Positions 49,738 through 62,934 of a DNA stretch of 64,000 bases are shown piece after piece. Source of the DNA: Oscheius onirici (Eukaryota > Nematoda > Chromadorea > Rhabditida > Rhabditidae); assembly GCA_932521025.1 (NCBI GenBank), contig OW051471.1, forward strand, positions 124,001 through 188,000, in the 5' to 3' direction. The number at the start of each line of letters is the position of its first letter. Within the stretch, counting starts at the first letter, position 1. Under the pieces are notes generated by a model. That model was not told where the DNA came from and did not search any database. It saw only the letters and a program-made list of their open reading frames with translations. The position numbers and the translations under genes are program-made.

Positions 49738-52700
49738 ATGCATATACTGTTTTTCTGTACTCTTGTGATCTCAATACGGGTCACAGTCGGCTCCTTGTCA
49801 TGTAAGCCAAGAAGCGGCGGGACACCAGTTCCTTTAGGAGTTTTCATCTCGAAGTAAGTTTGAAAAGAGATTTTGAACATTTTTCACCCACAAATAGATT
49901 TCCACAGCTTGTCGGCCTAACTGCGCATATTAGATTAGTCGGCAGCGCTAATTTTTTGGTCAGAGGTCGCACTGGTTCTCTTTGAAAAAGGTTGAAAACA
50001 GGCCAAAATACTGGAAATTCAGATCTCGACCCGGTCACGAGGTTCCAGATGTCAGTACGGCGATCAGGGTGGCTCTGGATCACATTCACAATCACTCCTG
50101 CGTACTCCATGGCTTTAAACTCGAGCTCATCTATAAAGATACGGGGGTGAGTCGAGTGAAGGGGACTGAATTGGGAATCGAGTGACTGTCTGACAGAGAC
50201 TGTCTGATAGCAAAATATAGTCAAGTGAATACATCTAACAGACAGTATGAGGTGAGAAGAACCGGGTTGAGAAAGTCCGGAAAGATTCAGAGAAAGAAGT
50301 AGTCGAGAGACTGACAAGGGAATTTTTTGCACAGAGTCCCACCAAACGAAAATCGGCCGATGACGCGCGAATCAGTAAAAAAATTCTCATTCCGGGGTAT
50401 ATTTCCGATTGTGAGTATGAGTCTGCTGTTTGGAACTGCCATGGAAAGAACTGAAACAGTCTGGAGGGGCACAAGACCGATAGAATGCTTCAAGCAAAGA
50501 TAACTGAACCGGAAAAAAAACTGAGAATATGCCTGGAAAAGGAGAGGGTTAGGAAGAGAACAGTCGAGAACAATCTATGAGTCAATAAGATAAATTGGGA
50601 ATGAATCGACAGAGTCTGAAAGGTTTGTAGAGAGGAGTGATTGTGAGTTGAATGAACTGAACTGGAAGAGGGTCGAATACTCAGGATCTAGCAAAAGTCT
50701 AGAGAGCAAGTGATCTGAACTGGACGGGTACCCAAAAAGAGAACAGTAAGAGTCAATAGAGAGTATGAGTCAAAATGTTTGAAAGCATTATAGAATTTCT
50801 GCAACAACTGTCGTAAGTCAAGAGTAAGAAATCAAGAGAAAAGATCATTCAGTGCACTACCAGTTTGGGAATGAAGGCACTCTTTGATCTCATCGACTCT
50901 CGTCCCAGACCTGCAGCTGTCTTTGGAGGAGTTTGCACCGAGGTGAGTCGCTTTTCCATCCGGAAGGGACCAGATTACCTAGTTCCCCTTCTCTTGAGAG
51001 GCACTCTGAAAAGAATGAGGGGCAATTATCTTCCTGGGGAGACTAGCCTGCTCAAAAATTGGTGGGAAAAACTGAAATCTTTATGGTTTCAGGTGAACGA
51101 GCCCGTTGCAATGGCCATGAAATACTGGCAGATCGTCCAGCTCAGCTATGCCGAAACTCATGCACTCTTCTCCCGACCCGACTCTCAAGATGTAAGTCGA
51201 GAGACTATCCATTTTCCACTCATATTGGCCCTCTTATCGGATTTGGTCGGGATGCGTTGATTGCCTCGAAGGGCACGCCTCGTTGGATCTGAAAGGAGGA
51301 CCACTGTTTATGATTTTTGGAGGGGAGCTTATTAGTAGCCCGAGGGCCCTGCAATTGCCCCAAATCATGCACAAGGTTCCTTTTTATTGACGACGAGAAG
51401 ATTTGGGCTTTTCGAGGGCGAGAGAGACCTGGATGAATTATGCACAATGTTGCAAACGGCGGCGGGAACTGGACGGGAGAAAGTGACTGAAATCTGAAAA
51501 AAAAAAGAGTATGAGTCTAGAAGCAAAACAGTAAGATTCTGTCTGCCTCTTTGGAAAGAAAAGTCTAGTCATGTAGTAAATTTGCAAAAAGAAAGTAGTT
51601 CTATTAAATAAGCTGCTCTCCTCGAATGGAGAGCTTTTCAAAATTTTCTAACTTTTTAGTTTCTGGGGTTTTCGAGGGTCCTGAAGTAACTTCATAACCT
51701 GAACACGATTATGATATCCGTTTTGGTTTTTGTTACTTGTAAACAATTTATTTTGCTATATTGATGTAGACCACACCAAAAGACCAAAACTTTGTATTTT
51801 GCAGAATACGGAAACCAGAAATGTTCAAAAATAGGTCCTCGGGCATGAGAATGGACAAGAATCCTCTCTTGACCATGTCTTGACCAGTGGGAACCTTTTT
51901 TGAAGCAGAAAACTGAATATACTTATGGTGAAACATTCAAGAACCATGTCGTGTCTTGTCGCAAACCTTCTTTCTTTACATAAGCAGATCTAAGTTTTTG
52001 AACTCTTTTTTCCATTTACAGGTATTCCCAACATTCTACCGTGTCGTGCCGGGTGACCGCAACCTGAACAACGCCAAATGCCGACTAGTGGATCACTTTG
52101 GCTGGAAGAGAGTGGGAACAATCAAACAAAGCGATGATCCTCGATATTCTTTGGTCCGTTTCGTTCATTTTTTTTCCACGAGAATAATCCCTTTTCAGCC
52201 CCACGAATCCTTGACTACGAAACTGGAGCACGGCTACGGTATTCAGGTCATCTATACGGCCGGCGTTGCTGCTCACGAGCTCGAAGGAATCGGTCCGGAG
52301 CTGGAAAATTTAAAGGTCCGATTGATTTCCGATCTCTGGAGTTTTGAAAAGAGAAGATGGAAAAGAGATAGTGTCGTCCCCGACACCTCCCTCGGGAGCC
52401 CATTAGAGCGAAGGGGGAGATGGATACATGTGTCGCCTTTGGACGGAATCTCTTATTTTTGGAAGAGGGAGGAAGAGAAAAATATGATACGGAAAGACAG
52501 AGGGACAGAGAGACTAAGAGACAGAGGGACAAAAACAGATAATTTTCTAGAGTCGCGACGTCCGGATCATAGTCATGGATGTGGGAGACAAACTAGCCGT
52601 CCACGTAATCTGTGAAGCGTTCCGGCGTCACATGTACGGAGATAACTACGTCTGGATTCTTCACGGCTTCCATTCTACCAAGTACTCTCCCAATTTTCCT

Positions 52701-55458
52701 TCTTGCAACTTTTTAAGGTGGATGCATTCCGGTCGTTCTACCTGCAGCTACCAAGAACTCTCTCAAGTCTTGGAGGGTCATTTTGTGACAGAATTCGGTC
52801 TCAGTCGGAAGGACAAAGATTCCAAGATAATTTCTGGAAAATCTGCTGCCGATGTCTGGGAAGAACTATTGGAAGCGGACAAGCAGACCAATATCTGGAA
52901 GGGATATCTGTACGATGGACTCTGGACACTGGCTCTGGCTCTGAGTCAAAGTTTGGAGAAAAATGCTGCCCTGAGTCATCAGAAACTCATCTCCGCTATG
53001 AACAATGCCAGTTTTGAAGGAGTTACGGTAAGTCAAACTATTCTTTGAGTCAAGAGAGTTTGACTCTTTGTCCTACCATCTGAACAAGGACTAGAACAGA
53101 GAATCTTTCAGGGTAGAGTCCGCTTCGAAAACAACGAGCGACTGGGATTGGTAGACATCAAGCGCTTTGAAGGCGGTCTCTACAAGCAGATCGGATACTT
53201 TGACGGTGCCTCCGACGCTTTTGTCATTGAATCAGAACAACTGGACGGGTGGCAGGTTCCTCTCGATGCTACCGTAATTGAGCACATCCGGGAACACGTG
53301 GAAATGACCATTTTGGTAGTCATGTCCTTCCTGGCCGGAGTCGGTATACTCCTTGCCCTGATCTTCCTATTCGTCAATGTCCGGAACAGGTAAGTCGTCT
53401 GGATTTCTCGGTAAAGTATCTTCCAGAAACCACCGGTTCATCAAAATGTCCTCTCCCAATCTGAATAATCTCATCATTGTCGGGTCCATGTTCACTTTTG
53501 CTTCTGTAATTTTACTGGGACTCGATACCAGATTTCTTTCGGACGATGGTTTTGTCGGATTGTGCTATGTGAGTCTCTTTGTCTCTCTGAGTCCCTGGGT
53601 TGTACTGCAGTAGGCGCCTCCCTTCGTTCAAACGTTTTTGGCGCGAATTCGCAAACTGGCCTAAAATTGCGTTTTTCACCATTTCCTTTTATTTTTCACA
53701 TTTGCATGCTAAATGGATTCAGAGTGTAAAACAACCCCCTAGATATGGAAATTGGTCGAAAATATCCAGAAATGAAAGACAAATGTCCGTTGACGGCTTA
53801 TAAAGAGCAAGCGTCGGCTTCATGATATTTTCGACTAGTTTTCACCTCCTGGTGTTTGTTTTACACGCTGAATTCGATAAACTTGGTTATAAACGGGACC
53901 AATAGAAGAAAAATAGTGAAAAACGCGATTTAGGATTGTTTAGGGAGGCGCCTACTGCAGTACAACCAGTCCCTGTATCTTTCTGTTCCTCTGTCCCTCT
54001 GTCTCAGTCAATCTCTTCAGGTAAAGTCCTGGACTCTCTGTCTCGGCTTCACCCTCTCCTTCGGATCAATGTTCTCTAAAACCTGGCGAGTTCATTCCAT
54101 CTTCACAAACATCCGAATGGACCGAAAAGCCATCAAGGACTCTAAACTATTGCTCATCCTAGCTGGTCTTCTTGCCATAGACGTGGTTGTTCTCTCATTT
54201 TGGGCCATACTCTCTCCCTTCCGGTTCAGTGTTACAGAACTACCAAAAATTGTGAGTCAAGAGGATCGTTACTGTAATTTTAGAAATTCAGATCCAAGAG
54301 AACAAGGTGATTGTTCCGGAAGTTGAGGGCTGTCATTCAGACAAGTCGGCTTACTTCCAAGCTGTACTGTATGCTATCAAAGGAGTTCTGATGGTAAGTC
54401 TCTCTGAGCCTCTCAGATCGCTTAACTGTCGGGATCTTTGTAAGATTGAGAGAGATTCTGCTACTACTACTGTACCCTTGAACGGTTTACTTTTAACTCT
54501 GGCTCTGTTTTAGATCCTCGGTTGCTTTTTGGCTTGGGAAACACGACGGGTAAACGTCCCAGCTCTGAACGACAGTAAATACATTGGGATGTCTGTCTAT
54601 GGCGTAGTAGTCATGAGTACGCTCGGTCTTTCGATCTCTGTCATTCTCCAGGTATACTGTACTTTCTGCTTCCCTAATCAAAAACCTGTAGGAACGAGTC
54701 AACGAAGCCTTCGCCTTGACAAGTTTCTTCATCATTTGCTCAACTACTCTGACTCTTTGCCTAGTTTTCGTCCCGAAGCTCATCGAATTGGTCAGAAATC
54801 CACAGGTTCAGAAGCTTTTCGGTTCAAAGCACCGCAATTTTCAGGGATTGGAGCCTCGAGGCTATAGAAGAGGATTCATGAAGTCTGTAGTCTCGAAGAA
54901 CAGTACAGGAGCACAGCAATCACCCAATGCTGGGTGAGAGAGACATATGGAGGGGAAACCGACGGAAGTTTTAGAAAAGACGCCGACCGAGAGTTATTGG
55001 CCAAGGCTGAAAGTGAGAATCAGCTGAGGAGACGATATCTTCATCAGGTTTGTCTTACTCTAAGCGGTTTCCGTTTTTTTGGAGCGAGAACTTCGCATGT
55101 TCAGAAGGATAGTGAACTGGCGGATTACGGTAGATTGTTTCTTTCTGGATCAACCGCACCAGTCCTTTAATTAAAAACACTTCCTTTTGTTTTTTTTGGT
55201 TCAAAACCCATGAAATTGGCTTTATCTGGTCTCAGCAATATCACGACAAATGATAGGAAAATTGATTAGGAACACGTAAAAAGATCACAATTCTGAGGAA
55301 AAATAGGACAAAAAACTGATTTTTCCAGAAAAGCACGCAACTCTGGGATCTGTTGGACAAGTTGAGGGAGAGAGGCGACACCCAGTTCTTACAGCAAGGT
55401 AAGCTACCCGTACTTGCATGAGAATAAGGAAAGATTAGATAGAAAACCAGATGACTAG
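49738..55458 (+). CDS. gbb-2: GABA-B receptor subunit 2
   Basis: Seventeen exons join in frame to about 804 residues: 49738-49853, 50023-50146, 50853-50942, 51093-51191, 52022-52153, 52199-52315, 52551-52681, 52718-53027, 53112-53389, 53427-53568, 54021-54251, 54292-54393, 54514-54651, 54692-54933, 54975-55047, 55329-55398 and 55439-55458. A signal peptide ([18 protein letters not shown]) precedes the Venus-flytrap domain ([55 protein letters not shown]). The seven-TM region has [30 protein letters not shown] and [20 protein letters not shown], diagnostic of GABBR2 rather than GABBR1, and [14 protein letters not shown]. The tail has a coiled-coil segment ([16 protein letters not shown]) for subunit pairing but is much shorter than in mammals. 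If the last donor is not used the frame stops at 55421. Confidence 0.95.
51620..51830. repeat. Dispersed repeat copy (gbb-2 intron)
   Basis: ATGGAGAGCTTTTCAAAATT and AAACTTTGTATTTTGCAGAA followed by TACGGAAACC are shared with a copy at about 63480-63570. A shorter match lies at 39755-39800. No coding capacity seen. Confidence 0.5.
53598..53967. mobile_element. MITE with TIRs and 8-bp target duplication (gbb-2 intron)
   Basis: GGTTGTACTGCAGTAGGCGC at the left end is mirrored by GCGCCTACTGCAGTACAACC at the right end. AGTCCCTG at 53590-53597 is repeated at 53968-53975. The interior contains GTTTTACACGCTGAATTCGA, a block also present in the 42-kb element, so the two are related. Confidence 0.85.
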
Positions 55459-57586
55459 TCCAAATATCCAAAACGTAATGGAAAATTTGGTTCCAACGTT
55501 GCACAAATCACTGTCACAGCAACAGAATCTCGTGTCCAGAACTTCAGCCTCGATCGCTTTTACGTGGTATTTGATGAAGGCTTTCTAAAACACAGAATAG
55601 TCCAAAAAAAGCACTAGTACAGTACCTGAACTTTGTGAGAGAGTTGACTGAGATTCTTGCATCCAATAATGTTCCGGTTGATGCAGAGCTTCTCATCGAC
55701 ACAAAACCTATCGTGGTAGGGGCGAATCGAGCCCGATCGGTTGACTGTGTAGTACTCGGAGTAACAGAGCTGGAAAGGGATTGATAACGTCTGACTCTGT
55801 GAGTCAAGTGGTCAGTTTTGTCGTTTTGCCTCTCAGTCCCTTTGTCACTTTTTTCTCGACCCATTCCCTTCTCCCAGTTCTTATTACTCTCTCTGTCTCT
55901 CTGTCCGTCCCTCTATAGGGAGTAATTCCACGCGCTTCTTTTCTGTTTATTGTTCCTCGAATTTCTCACGCAAAAGGGTCATCCGATCCCAGAGAGAGCG
56001 ACCTCGGTCATATTTAGTTATTTATAGGGGACTTGGTGCTGTCAGTCAAGAGGAAACAAAAGTCTGTTTTGGTTGACGTGGGCCCAATTATGCTTCATTT
56101 AGCTAGTCAGAATACTCTGGAAAAAGCTCCCCTGTTCGTGCCAAAGTATAATCGAATGAGATTAATTACTAGCTTAATTTGGAGAAGACCGACCGAGAGA
56201 TTATATGTTGCGATATTGGTATTTTTGGGCTTATTCCAGTTCAAAGAATGTCTCCCCCTTTCACTATTTCTAGCCTCTTTTTCCACTTGATTGCCCTTTT
56301 TCTCGTGCAGGGATTCTCCCTCGATGCGTGTCCATAATTCAAGGTGGCAGCGTAATTTTTGCTCCTATGGAGGACTCGGAACAAATAGCGGGAAACAGGT
56401 GCGGGGGTCCGACACGTAGATAATCTGATGAATCATAATGAGATTCTGCTGAGCACGGGAAGCGAATCTGGGTCGGATTTGGTTACGTAGAAGACTGACC
56501 ACTTGACTCAGAAAGTCAGACAGAGAGGGGCAGAGAGACAGAGAGAGACGGAGAGCCAGGGACCGAGGAACCTGTCATGACTCCAGTCACTGCAGAGTAT
56601 TCCGCAGTATGTATACTAACAATAAGACTTATTTCTGCATGTTTTTTATTCTTCCGCAGCTTTTAACAAATTGAATACGGGTCGACGTAGTCTTTTTCAC
56701 AGGCTCGGCTATGATTGTTTATGTGATTCGGATCACTAAGCATCTTCTGAGCGCGCAACTTGACGCCATTCAGGGATCAAAGAAGTCCAGAAAGGTTCTC
56801 GAATTTCTAAGCCGCTTCAAAAAAATGGGGCTAAGGACTTTTGATCGTTTGAGCGCCAGCGTCTACCTTCTGACGTTTCCACTTGGTTGCGATTAAATTT
56901 GGCAAAGGGGAAAAATAATTTCTTCAAGGAATTATGAGAAAGGCTAAAACAAAAGTAACTTCAGCAGTTTCTCTCCTTTGCAAATTTTTTTTGGCTGTTG
57001 TATTGTCGACCACACTTCTTTCAAAAAGCATGAAATTGACCAAAAGGAGACCTTTTTTCCACTACCAACTGCGGATTGTACAGCTCTCTCTCTCATTGAT
57101 CTTGACAGAAACTTGTCCCATTCCTTCTGACCCTCTGATTCTTTTTCTGCCACTCTCCTCTCTCTCCTTTGAATAATTCCCACCTTTTCCTACTCCCTCC
57201 CCATAATTGCTCAAAGAAGAGCGAGAAAGATTCTCTGATAGTGCGATTTTCCAACTAAATTCTGCCGCTCTAATGAATTCCTTGACTGATTGTGAGATAT
57301 ACGAACAAAATATGTACTAAAGACCTGAACCCTCGTATTTCCACTGGAATTTCCGCCAATTCTTGTCTAATAACCGGGAGGAAATTGAGGTTCAGAGACA
57401 CATGTGATCACAAATTGTGGGAACGTTTTAGATGGGAAAATAGAAAAACCGCGGAAAATTTACAAAACTTACCATATTTGGTCGTGGACACTCTTCCTCT
57501 CGATCAGCAACAGAATATGAACTGTCGTAGCATTTTAGACCCGAGGCAGCTTGAAACAGAGCCAGGGAAATAGAAATAAGCAACAT
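55435..57586 (-). CDS. Ly6/three-finger-like protein, probably GPI- or TM-anchored
   Basis: Three exons (57586-57473, 55769-55626, 55584-55435) close in frame to 135 residues. A signal peptide (MLLISISLALFQAASG) precedes LKCYDSSYSV. The cysteine pattern continues with EEECPRP, LCYSEYY, RFCVDEKLCINRNIIGCK and ends in RFCCCDSDLCN, the CCxxDxCN three-finger motif. A hydrophobic C-terminus ([16 protein letters not shown]) follows, as in a GPI-signal or TM anchor. The first intron is 1.7 kb and no other exon was found in it. The gene is convergent with gbb-2 and their coding ends abut or overlap (55421 or 55458 versus 55435). No precise function can be given. Confidence 0.75.
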
Positions 57587-58335
57587 TCTGGACCTTCCTT
57601 GTAAAATAAAACAATTTACAGAATGGTGCTTTGCGACGACGACGACGGGATTGGATAGCAGTGGACTGGGAGCAGACGGGGACTGCCGCAGGTAGGCTCC
57701 GCCTTCTTGAAGGAAGAGGAATCTTTAGATGAAAAGTGTTAAGCCTTTCAACGTGGGGCAAAGAGGCTCTGACGCCAAATGATTGGAAAAGGGGGACAGG
57801 CAATTGATCAAGATTACTCTTGGAAAGTAGAGAATTGGCGTCAGAGTGGGGCTTCCGATGATTTCCGAAGGGGAGATAGGGAAGGGGAAATAGGAGAGAA
57901 AATCGGTCAGAGAGACAGAGACAGAATCACCAGAAATGAGAACTACTTAGTATTTCAGAGGCGACACTTCCGCCGAAGTATCTCTCCTGTCGAATGGTCA
58001 ACCCTACTCCGAACCATGGGCAGATCCAGACGAGTCCAGCACCATGCTGTGATTTCTTCTCTTCTAATCAAAAGTCTCTCTCTTTCAGTCGGAACCTTGC
58101 TTCCTCAATAATCTGCAGCTTCCTAATGAATGTTTTTCTCAGGATCTTTGAGATCGAGAGCCATTCATTTCCTAGTCTTCCAGCACCGTAAAAACGCAAG
58201 AAAAGCATACAATAACATTTTTTCGTCTTCACCATATGTATCACAGATTGCTTAGATTGGTGTGTTTGTGTGCAAAACCCGTAGTTTCTTGTACCCCCAT
58301 GGAAAAAAAAACAAAATATACAGCCACAACGGCTG
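57587..58335. other. Spacer between minus-strand genes
   Basis: About 750 bp with the 3' UTR of the DUF229 gene and the promoter of the Ly6-like gene. Short open frames here are out of phase with neighbouring exons. No gene recognised. Confidence 0.5.
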
Positions 58336-61010
58336 CTAGAGATGTAAAAGCCCGAGACATTCGCAGTAGTCGAAGACGCTCTTGAATGGACAGGAGACGG
58401 TCGGCTGGACGACTGAGGGCTCGAAAGAAACCGTGAAGATCTTCCGCGACACATCGTTCTCGACCCGGAAAAGGAGAGAGACGTCTCGAGATGATTCCTT
58501 CAGTCTAATGGGGATTGTCGCCTCGTGCCATAGAAACTGAAAAGAATTGAATTGTCTCTATCTCTGTCCCTCTGTCCCTCTCTATAAACTCACATCCATC
58601 TTCGGCGGATTTTTCGTCCTGACAATCTCGACCTCTGTCGCATTTTCCTTCGACCTCAGTCCATGTCGGACCAGCGGATTGATACCGATCGTGGAGAATT
58701 TGACCGATTTCGGCAAAGATGTCCTATCCAGACAACTTTCCAGCTCCTCAGCACGAATCCACTTGTCAATTGCTGCCAGCGAGCCATCTTGGACATCTTT
58801 CATGACCAGAAGCTTCGTCGGAAGAGGCTCCGGTACATCAGATCGATCAATCAGACAGGTACAGAAATTTTCCGGGACGTAGGCATCGAAACAGGTCCTA
58901 TCCGACGGAATTTCACGGAACAGGGATGTTCCTCTCGTGCTGGGAAGGGCTCTTTCCTCTCCGAACTTCATCTCGGCTACATCGACCAGCAACTGATGGA
59001 CGTCGAAGTTACTGAAAAAAGACTGTCTCTCTGTCTCTTCCCACCTACCTCGTCAACTTGAACCGATTCTCCTGGAACTTCTTGTACTGTTCAGGATACT
59101 TTTCCCTAATCTTCGGCGGTATCCTGATGGCCATCAGAGGCAGCCGTTCCTCGATTCTTCCAGAGAAGGTATACTGTATGACGCCAATCCTGTTCCCGTG
59201 ATCGCCCATGATTACAGAGACCGTATTGTCTAGGATGCCCTCGCCATTCAGATTCTCCAGTCTGCTACTGATGTGCTCATCCAATGGCTCCAGTGTGAGA
59301 GGGACTTCGTGGGTCAGAGTTGTGACGAAGGTAAAGCCAAAGTGACAGATGTCTCTGTAGCGACGGGCAAATCGGTACCACAAGTCGACAAACTCCTTCT
59401 GGATCTGGTCGCCGTTCTTGCAAGGTCCGTAGGTCCAGTTCTGGAAAGTTCTCGGTCAGAAAGGAACAGTAGCAGTAGCAGTGACAGTAGCAGTGACAGT
59501 AACGGAAAAAACGGACTCACCTTGTATACCGACAGATAATATGCCCTGTAGAAGTGATCAGCCGGTGCCTCTGTGAATCCGGGCAGAAATTCGTTGGGCG
59601 GATAGTGGAAAAGACCCAGATTCTTCTGCGAAATGTCCTCATTGAGCATCGACTTGCAGCCGTACTTTTCCTTCATCATCTTCCACAAAAAAGGCAGCAG
59701 AGTCGGATCTAGCTTCTTCGTCGTGGGCAGAATCCACTGGGCATTGATGTCGCCATTGACGTCCAACTTTGGGTTATCCAGAGCCTCTTTGACATCGCCG
59801 ACGAGGATGGGAGCCAGATTGACCATGGAATTGTCACCGACCTTAAAGATACCGTACCAATTCAAAGAAAAGCCAAAATCTCACCTTATTGTAACCGAAG
59901 AAAACATCATATCCTAGTCGATGCATCGTCTCCCACGTCCGCGGCATGTGTCTCTGGAACATGGACCGCGACGTCGAGTCAAAGCCCAAAATGTCAATTG
60001 AGAGTTTTTCGGCCGGCTTCGTCTTCTTCATTCTCTTCTTTCCGCCAAAACTGTTGAAATTAGGAGTGTCCGAAAGGGGAATCAGCGTATTTTTCGGCTG
60101 ACTATCATCGTACATTCCAGCAAAGGGCTTCGTCCAGACAACTTTGTTCGTCTTCTTGTCCGCACACTCGATACTGTAGGCGTTGGCGTTGACGAGGAAG
60201 CGAATGTTCACGAGGGCCTGAATTTTGGGTTCAGTCAGTCTGTCAGTCTCTGACCCTCTTGCTCTCTGACTATCTGCTTCTCACTCCCTCTGTTCCTCTG
60301 TCTCTCACCCTCTCCAAAACTCACATCATAGGTCTGAACGACCTTGAATTCGTCCTTTCCCTTATTTGTAGTCTTGTTCCTTAAGGCTCCCTCGAAAATG
60401 ATGACCTTGCAATGAATCGTGTCCGTCTTGTTGGGAAAGTTGGTCATGTGTGGATGAACGTACATGGCTCCCTCCGAATCCATTGTCGCCATAGGATAGT
60501 CTGTAGGGCATTTGAGAGTCCGCAACCGTTCGGCAAACTGCCAAATCTGAATGGGGAAAGATTTCTACCAAATAATTAAAGTACTCACCGATATGTCTGT
60601 GGCATAACTGTTGATTATTGGGAATTTACACGCATTTTCAAAGGGATGATGGCGAAGAAGTGGATCGACCAGTGAGCTTGTAAGTTGAACTGAGGCAAGA
60701 GAACCCGTATCGGACCGGTGTGACGTGGAAGAAAAATTAGATGAGGTGACGCAGAAAAGCAGGACACAGCCGACTGTCAACTAGAAAGGAAGACTATGCC
60801 ACTGTCCCTCTATTTTCAAACTCACAGCCAGTAATCGTCCTTTGCATGTTTTGAGCCATTTGTACGGAATCATCTGTCCAAGAGCGTGAAGTCGACTGCC
60901 CGCATAGACCTTGAAATTGCCGACTTGGATCCGAAGCTGAAAATAGCACTTTCAGAAAGTATAACACTGAAACAAGCAAGAGAAAGGGTCGGAAGTTCTA
61001 CCTGATTCAT
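58336..61010 (-). CDS. DUF229 (sulfatase/alkaline-phosphatase-like) type II membrane protein
   Basis: Nine exons close in frame to 732 residues: 61010-61002, 60936-60826, 60780-60589, 60546-60325, 60217-59885, 59841-59521, 59440-59049, 59011-58594 and 58536-58336. A short cytosolic basic N-terminus is followed by one signal-anchor (LTVGCVLLFCVTSSNF). The ectodomain has the DUF229 hallmarks: KPFAGMYDD, LSIDILGFDSTSRSMFQRHM with the nucleophile-region DSTSR, AYYLSVYKNWTYGPC, FGFTFVTTLTHE, VIMGDHGNRIG and RLPLMAIRIPP. A cysteine-containing C-terminal domain follows. The family is expanded in nematodes and has the alkaline phosphatase/sulfatase fold; substrates are unknown. The first exon codes only MNQ after a GAAAGCAG acceptor-like site. 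Confidence 0.9.
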
Positions 61011-62598
61011 GCTGCTTTCAAAGAAAAAACGTTCTGCTACTGGCCCTTTGGGGGACAATAAATTTTTATTAGTCAAGTTTTTTTATACAAAAACTTTTTG
61101 TAATTTTGTTTTATAAAACAAATTAATGCTTTTATTTTTTATTAGGAAAAGCATTAATAAAACTTTGGAGAGTTCAGTGAGACAGAGAGATATGGTTCAG
61201 TGACCAAAAGCGTTGCGTAAAAGATCCCCTAGTACCCGGATGTTCTATCAGACGGAGTAAACAAGCCGAATTACATATGCATTGTGTCTAATAGTCTCTC
61301 ACTCTCTCATAGACCAGTTTACCAACGAGAGTCAATAAATTTATGCATGGTAGTCGATAGGTTTGCGAGTCCTAGATAGAGAACTGGGAGTCGTTAGGTC
61401 AGTCACAAGGTAATGGAATCTGTCAATATTACGTCAGGTCTATTATCAAAACAGAACACCAAAAAGTGAAAAGGAGGAAAAATGGTGGCAACTTGTGGTA
61501 AGTGGGAGGAATTCTGGCTCTCTGATAAGAAGTGTTGCGTATGCGCCAGAGTTCCCCATCATTGACGCAACTTTTGACAATTTCAGTCCTACAAATGCTC
61601 GAAAAATGAAAGGGGAGCCTAGACGGTTTTGGGAAGACGCCCTTTGTCTAATGCGTGAAAGAGAGACAGGATGAGGTGTCGCTGGACTTTGGCGGGAGCC
61701 GTGAACAAACAGTTCTTCTCTCTCTCCGGTCTCTTAAAGTGAGAGCAAGTGAACAGAATCGTCTTTTTCTACCGGGTCTTGTCTTGCAGACACGGGTGAT
61801 CTTTGAGACGGTTCAGTGGATAGAGTGAGAGATTGAGGGACAGGGAGACAGTGAGACAGAGAGACTTTTAGCATAGTTCAGTCTAAAAAACGTCTTGGCC
61901 CAAATAAACTGGCTGGTGACTTCCAGAAGAGAACGCCATTTCCTGTCTGTCAGTCAACTGGAAAGCTAACGAACATTTTTGGGTTTGAAAAATAGAGAGA
62001 GAATCAGAGCCCTGCAAAGAAAAACTGTCAGCAAAGATCATCACGACCAGGGTTTCTAATTGAAAATGGTCATAAAACGAGGGGTCTGATTGAAAAATGC
62101 TCACGCCTTTTGTAAAAGACCACCGATCAGCGAATTTGGAAAGGAAAATAAGCAGAGAAAAATACAGCAGGAATGAGTCACACCACGGTCTCTCCCTTGA
62201 AAACTTGAAGAAGTTTGGACGAAGGAAATGCTCCGGCCATCTGTGCTTTCCAATTGTAAACATCCAGGAGGTTTAGAGCCGGAAATTGGGAGGGAATGAG
62301 AAATGCCGGGCTCATTTTTTGGAAGGATTAGGTGAGGAGAATTAGGCCCCTTAACCTCTGTTGAAAAAGTTGGAGAAAATACAGAAACCAGGCTCATTTT
62401 GACGGGAAAACTAATGAATTCTTATAGGCAGCGAAGCAATGACTATTTCGCGGAGACGTCGAAATGTTTTGTCTGCTTAGTGTTCGCGAAAAAAACCAAA
62501 AAGTGCTGTCGCTATGACTTTTTCAATGAAAACTGAGATGGAAATGGAGCGACTGGGTATAATTAGCCTTCCTCTTTCTATGAAACCACAGCTGAATG

Positions 62599-62934
62599 TA
62601 CGGGTACAAGGTCAAGAAGAGTGCAAAAGTGAGGAGGAGGCGAGACGGAGCCATCAAACTGTCAGCTTTGGTGTCTAAACTGAAAAAGAAAGACAGAGAG
62701 AGGAGTCAGGAGGGTGGACTGAAGAGTCCATCCAAAATGAGCGAACAGCTACATTTTCCCGGGTCGTCTAGGTGCCCTAAAACTTCGTTCAAAAAGAGGA
62801 CAAGAAACCTAAGTTTTCTGGCTCGAGACTGCACTTCCCAGATTTGCAAGTTGAGCGTTGTAGTCTTTAATATACTCTACAGCTTCGTAGAACATCGCAA
62901 AGCTGAAAAATGCAAGCGTGAGCTAGAAAACTGA
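62599..62934 (+). other. Candidate basic coding segment (weak)
   Basis: An ATG-led frame begins MYGYKVKKSAKVRRRRDG and continues with Lys/Arg-rich sequence for about 110 residues to a stop. Codon use in the first 45 codons looks gene-like and CACAG lies just upstream. There is no domain, and no further exon was found. It may be a cytosolic tail of an unfound gene or chance. Confidence 0.2.

Noticed and set aside
55526-55617. Possible last exon of gbb-2 (plus strand, after CAACAG)
   Set aside because: It is antisense to the well-supported last exon of the Ly6-like gene carrying CCCDSDLCN, so the open frame is a shadow.
58068-58454. Long minus-strand open frame with many aromatic residues
   Set aside because: It is out of phase with the DUF229 last exon, which ends in frame at 58336.
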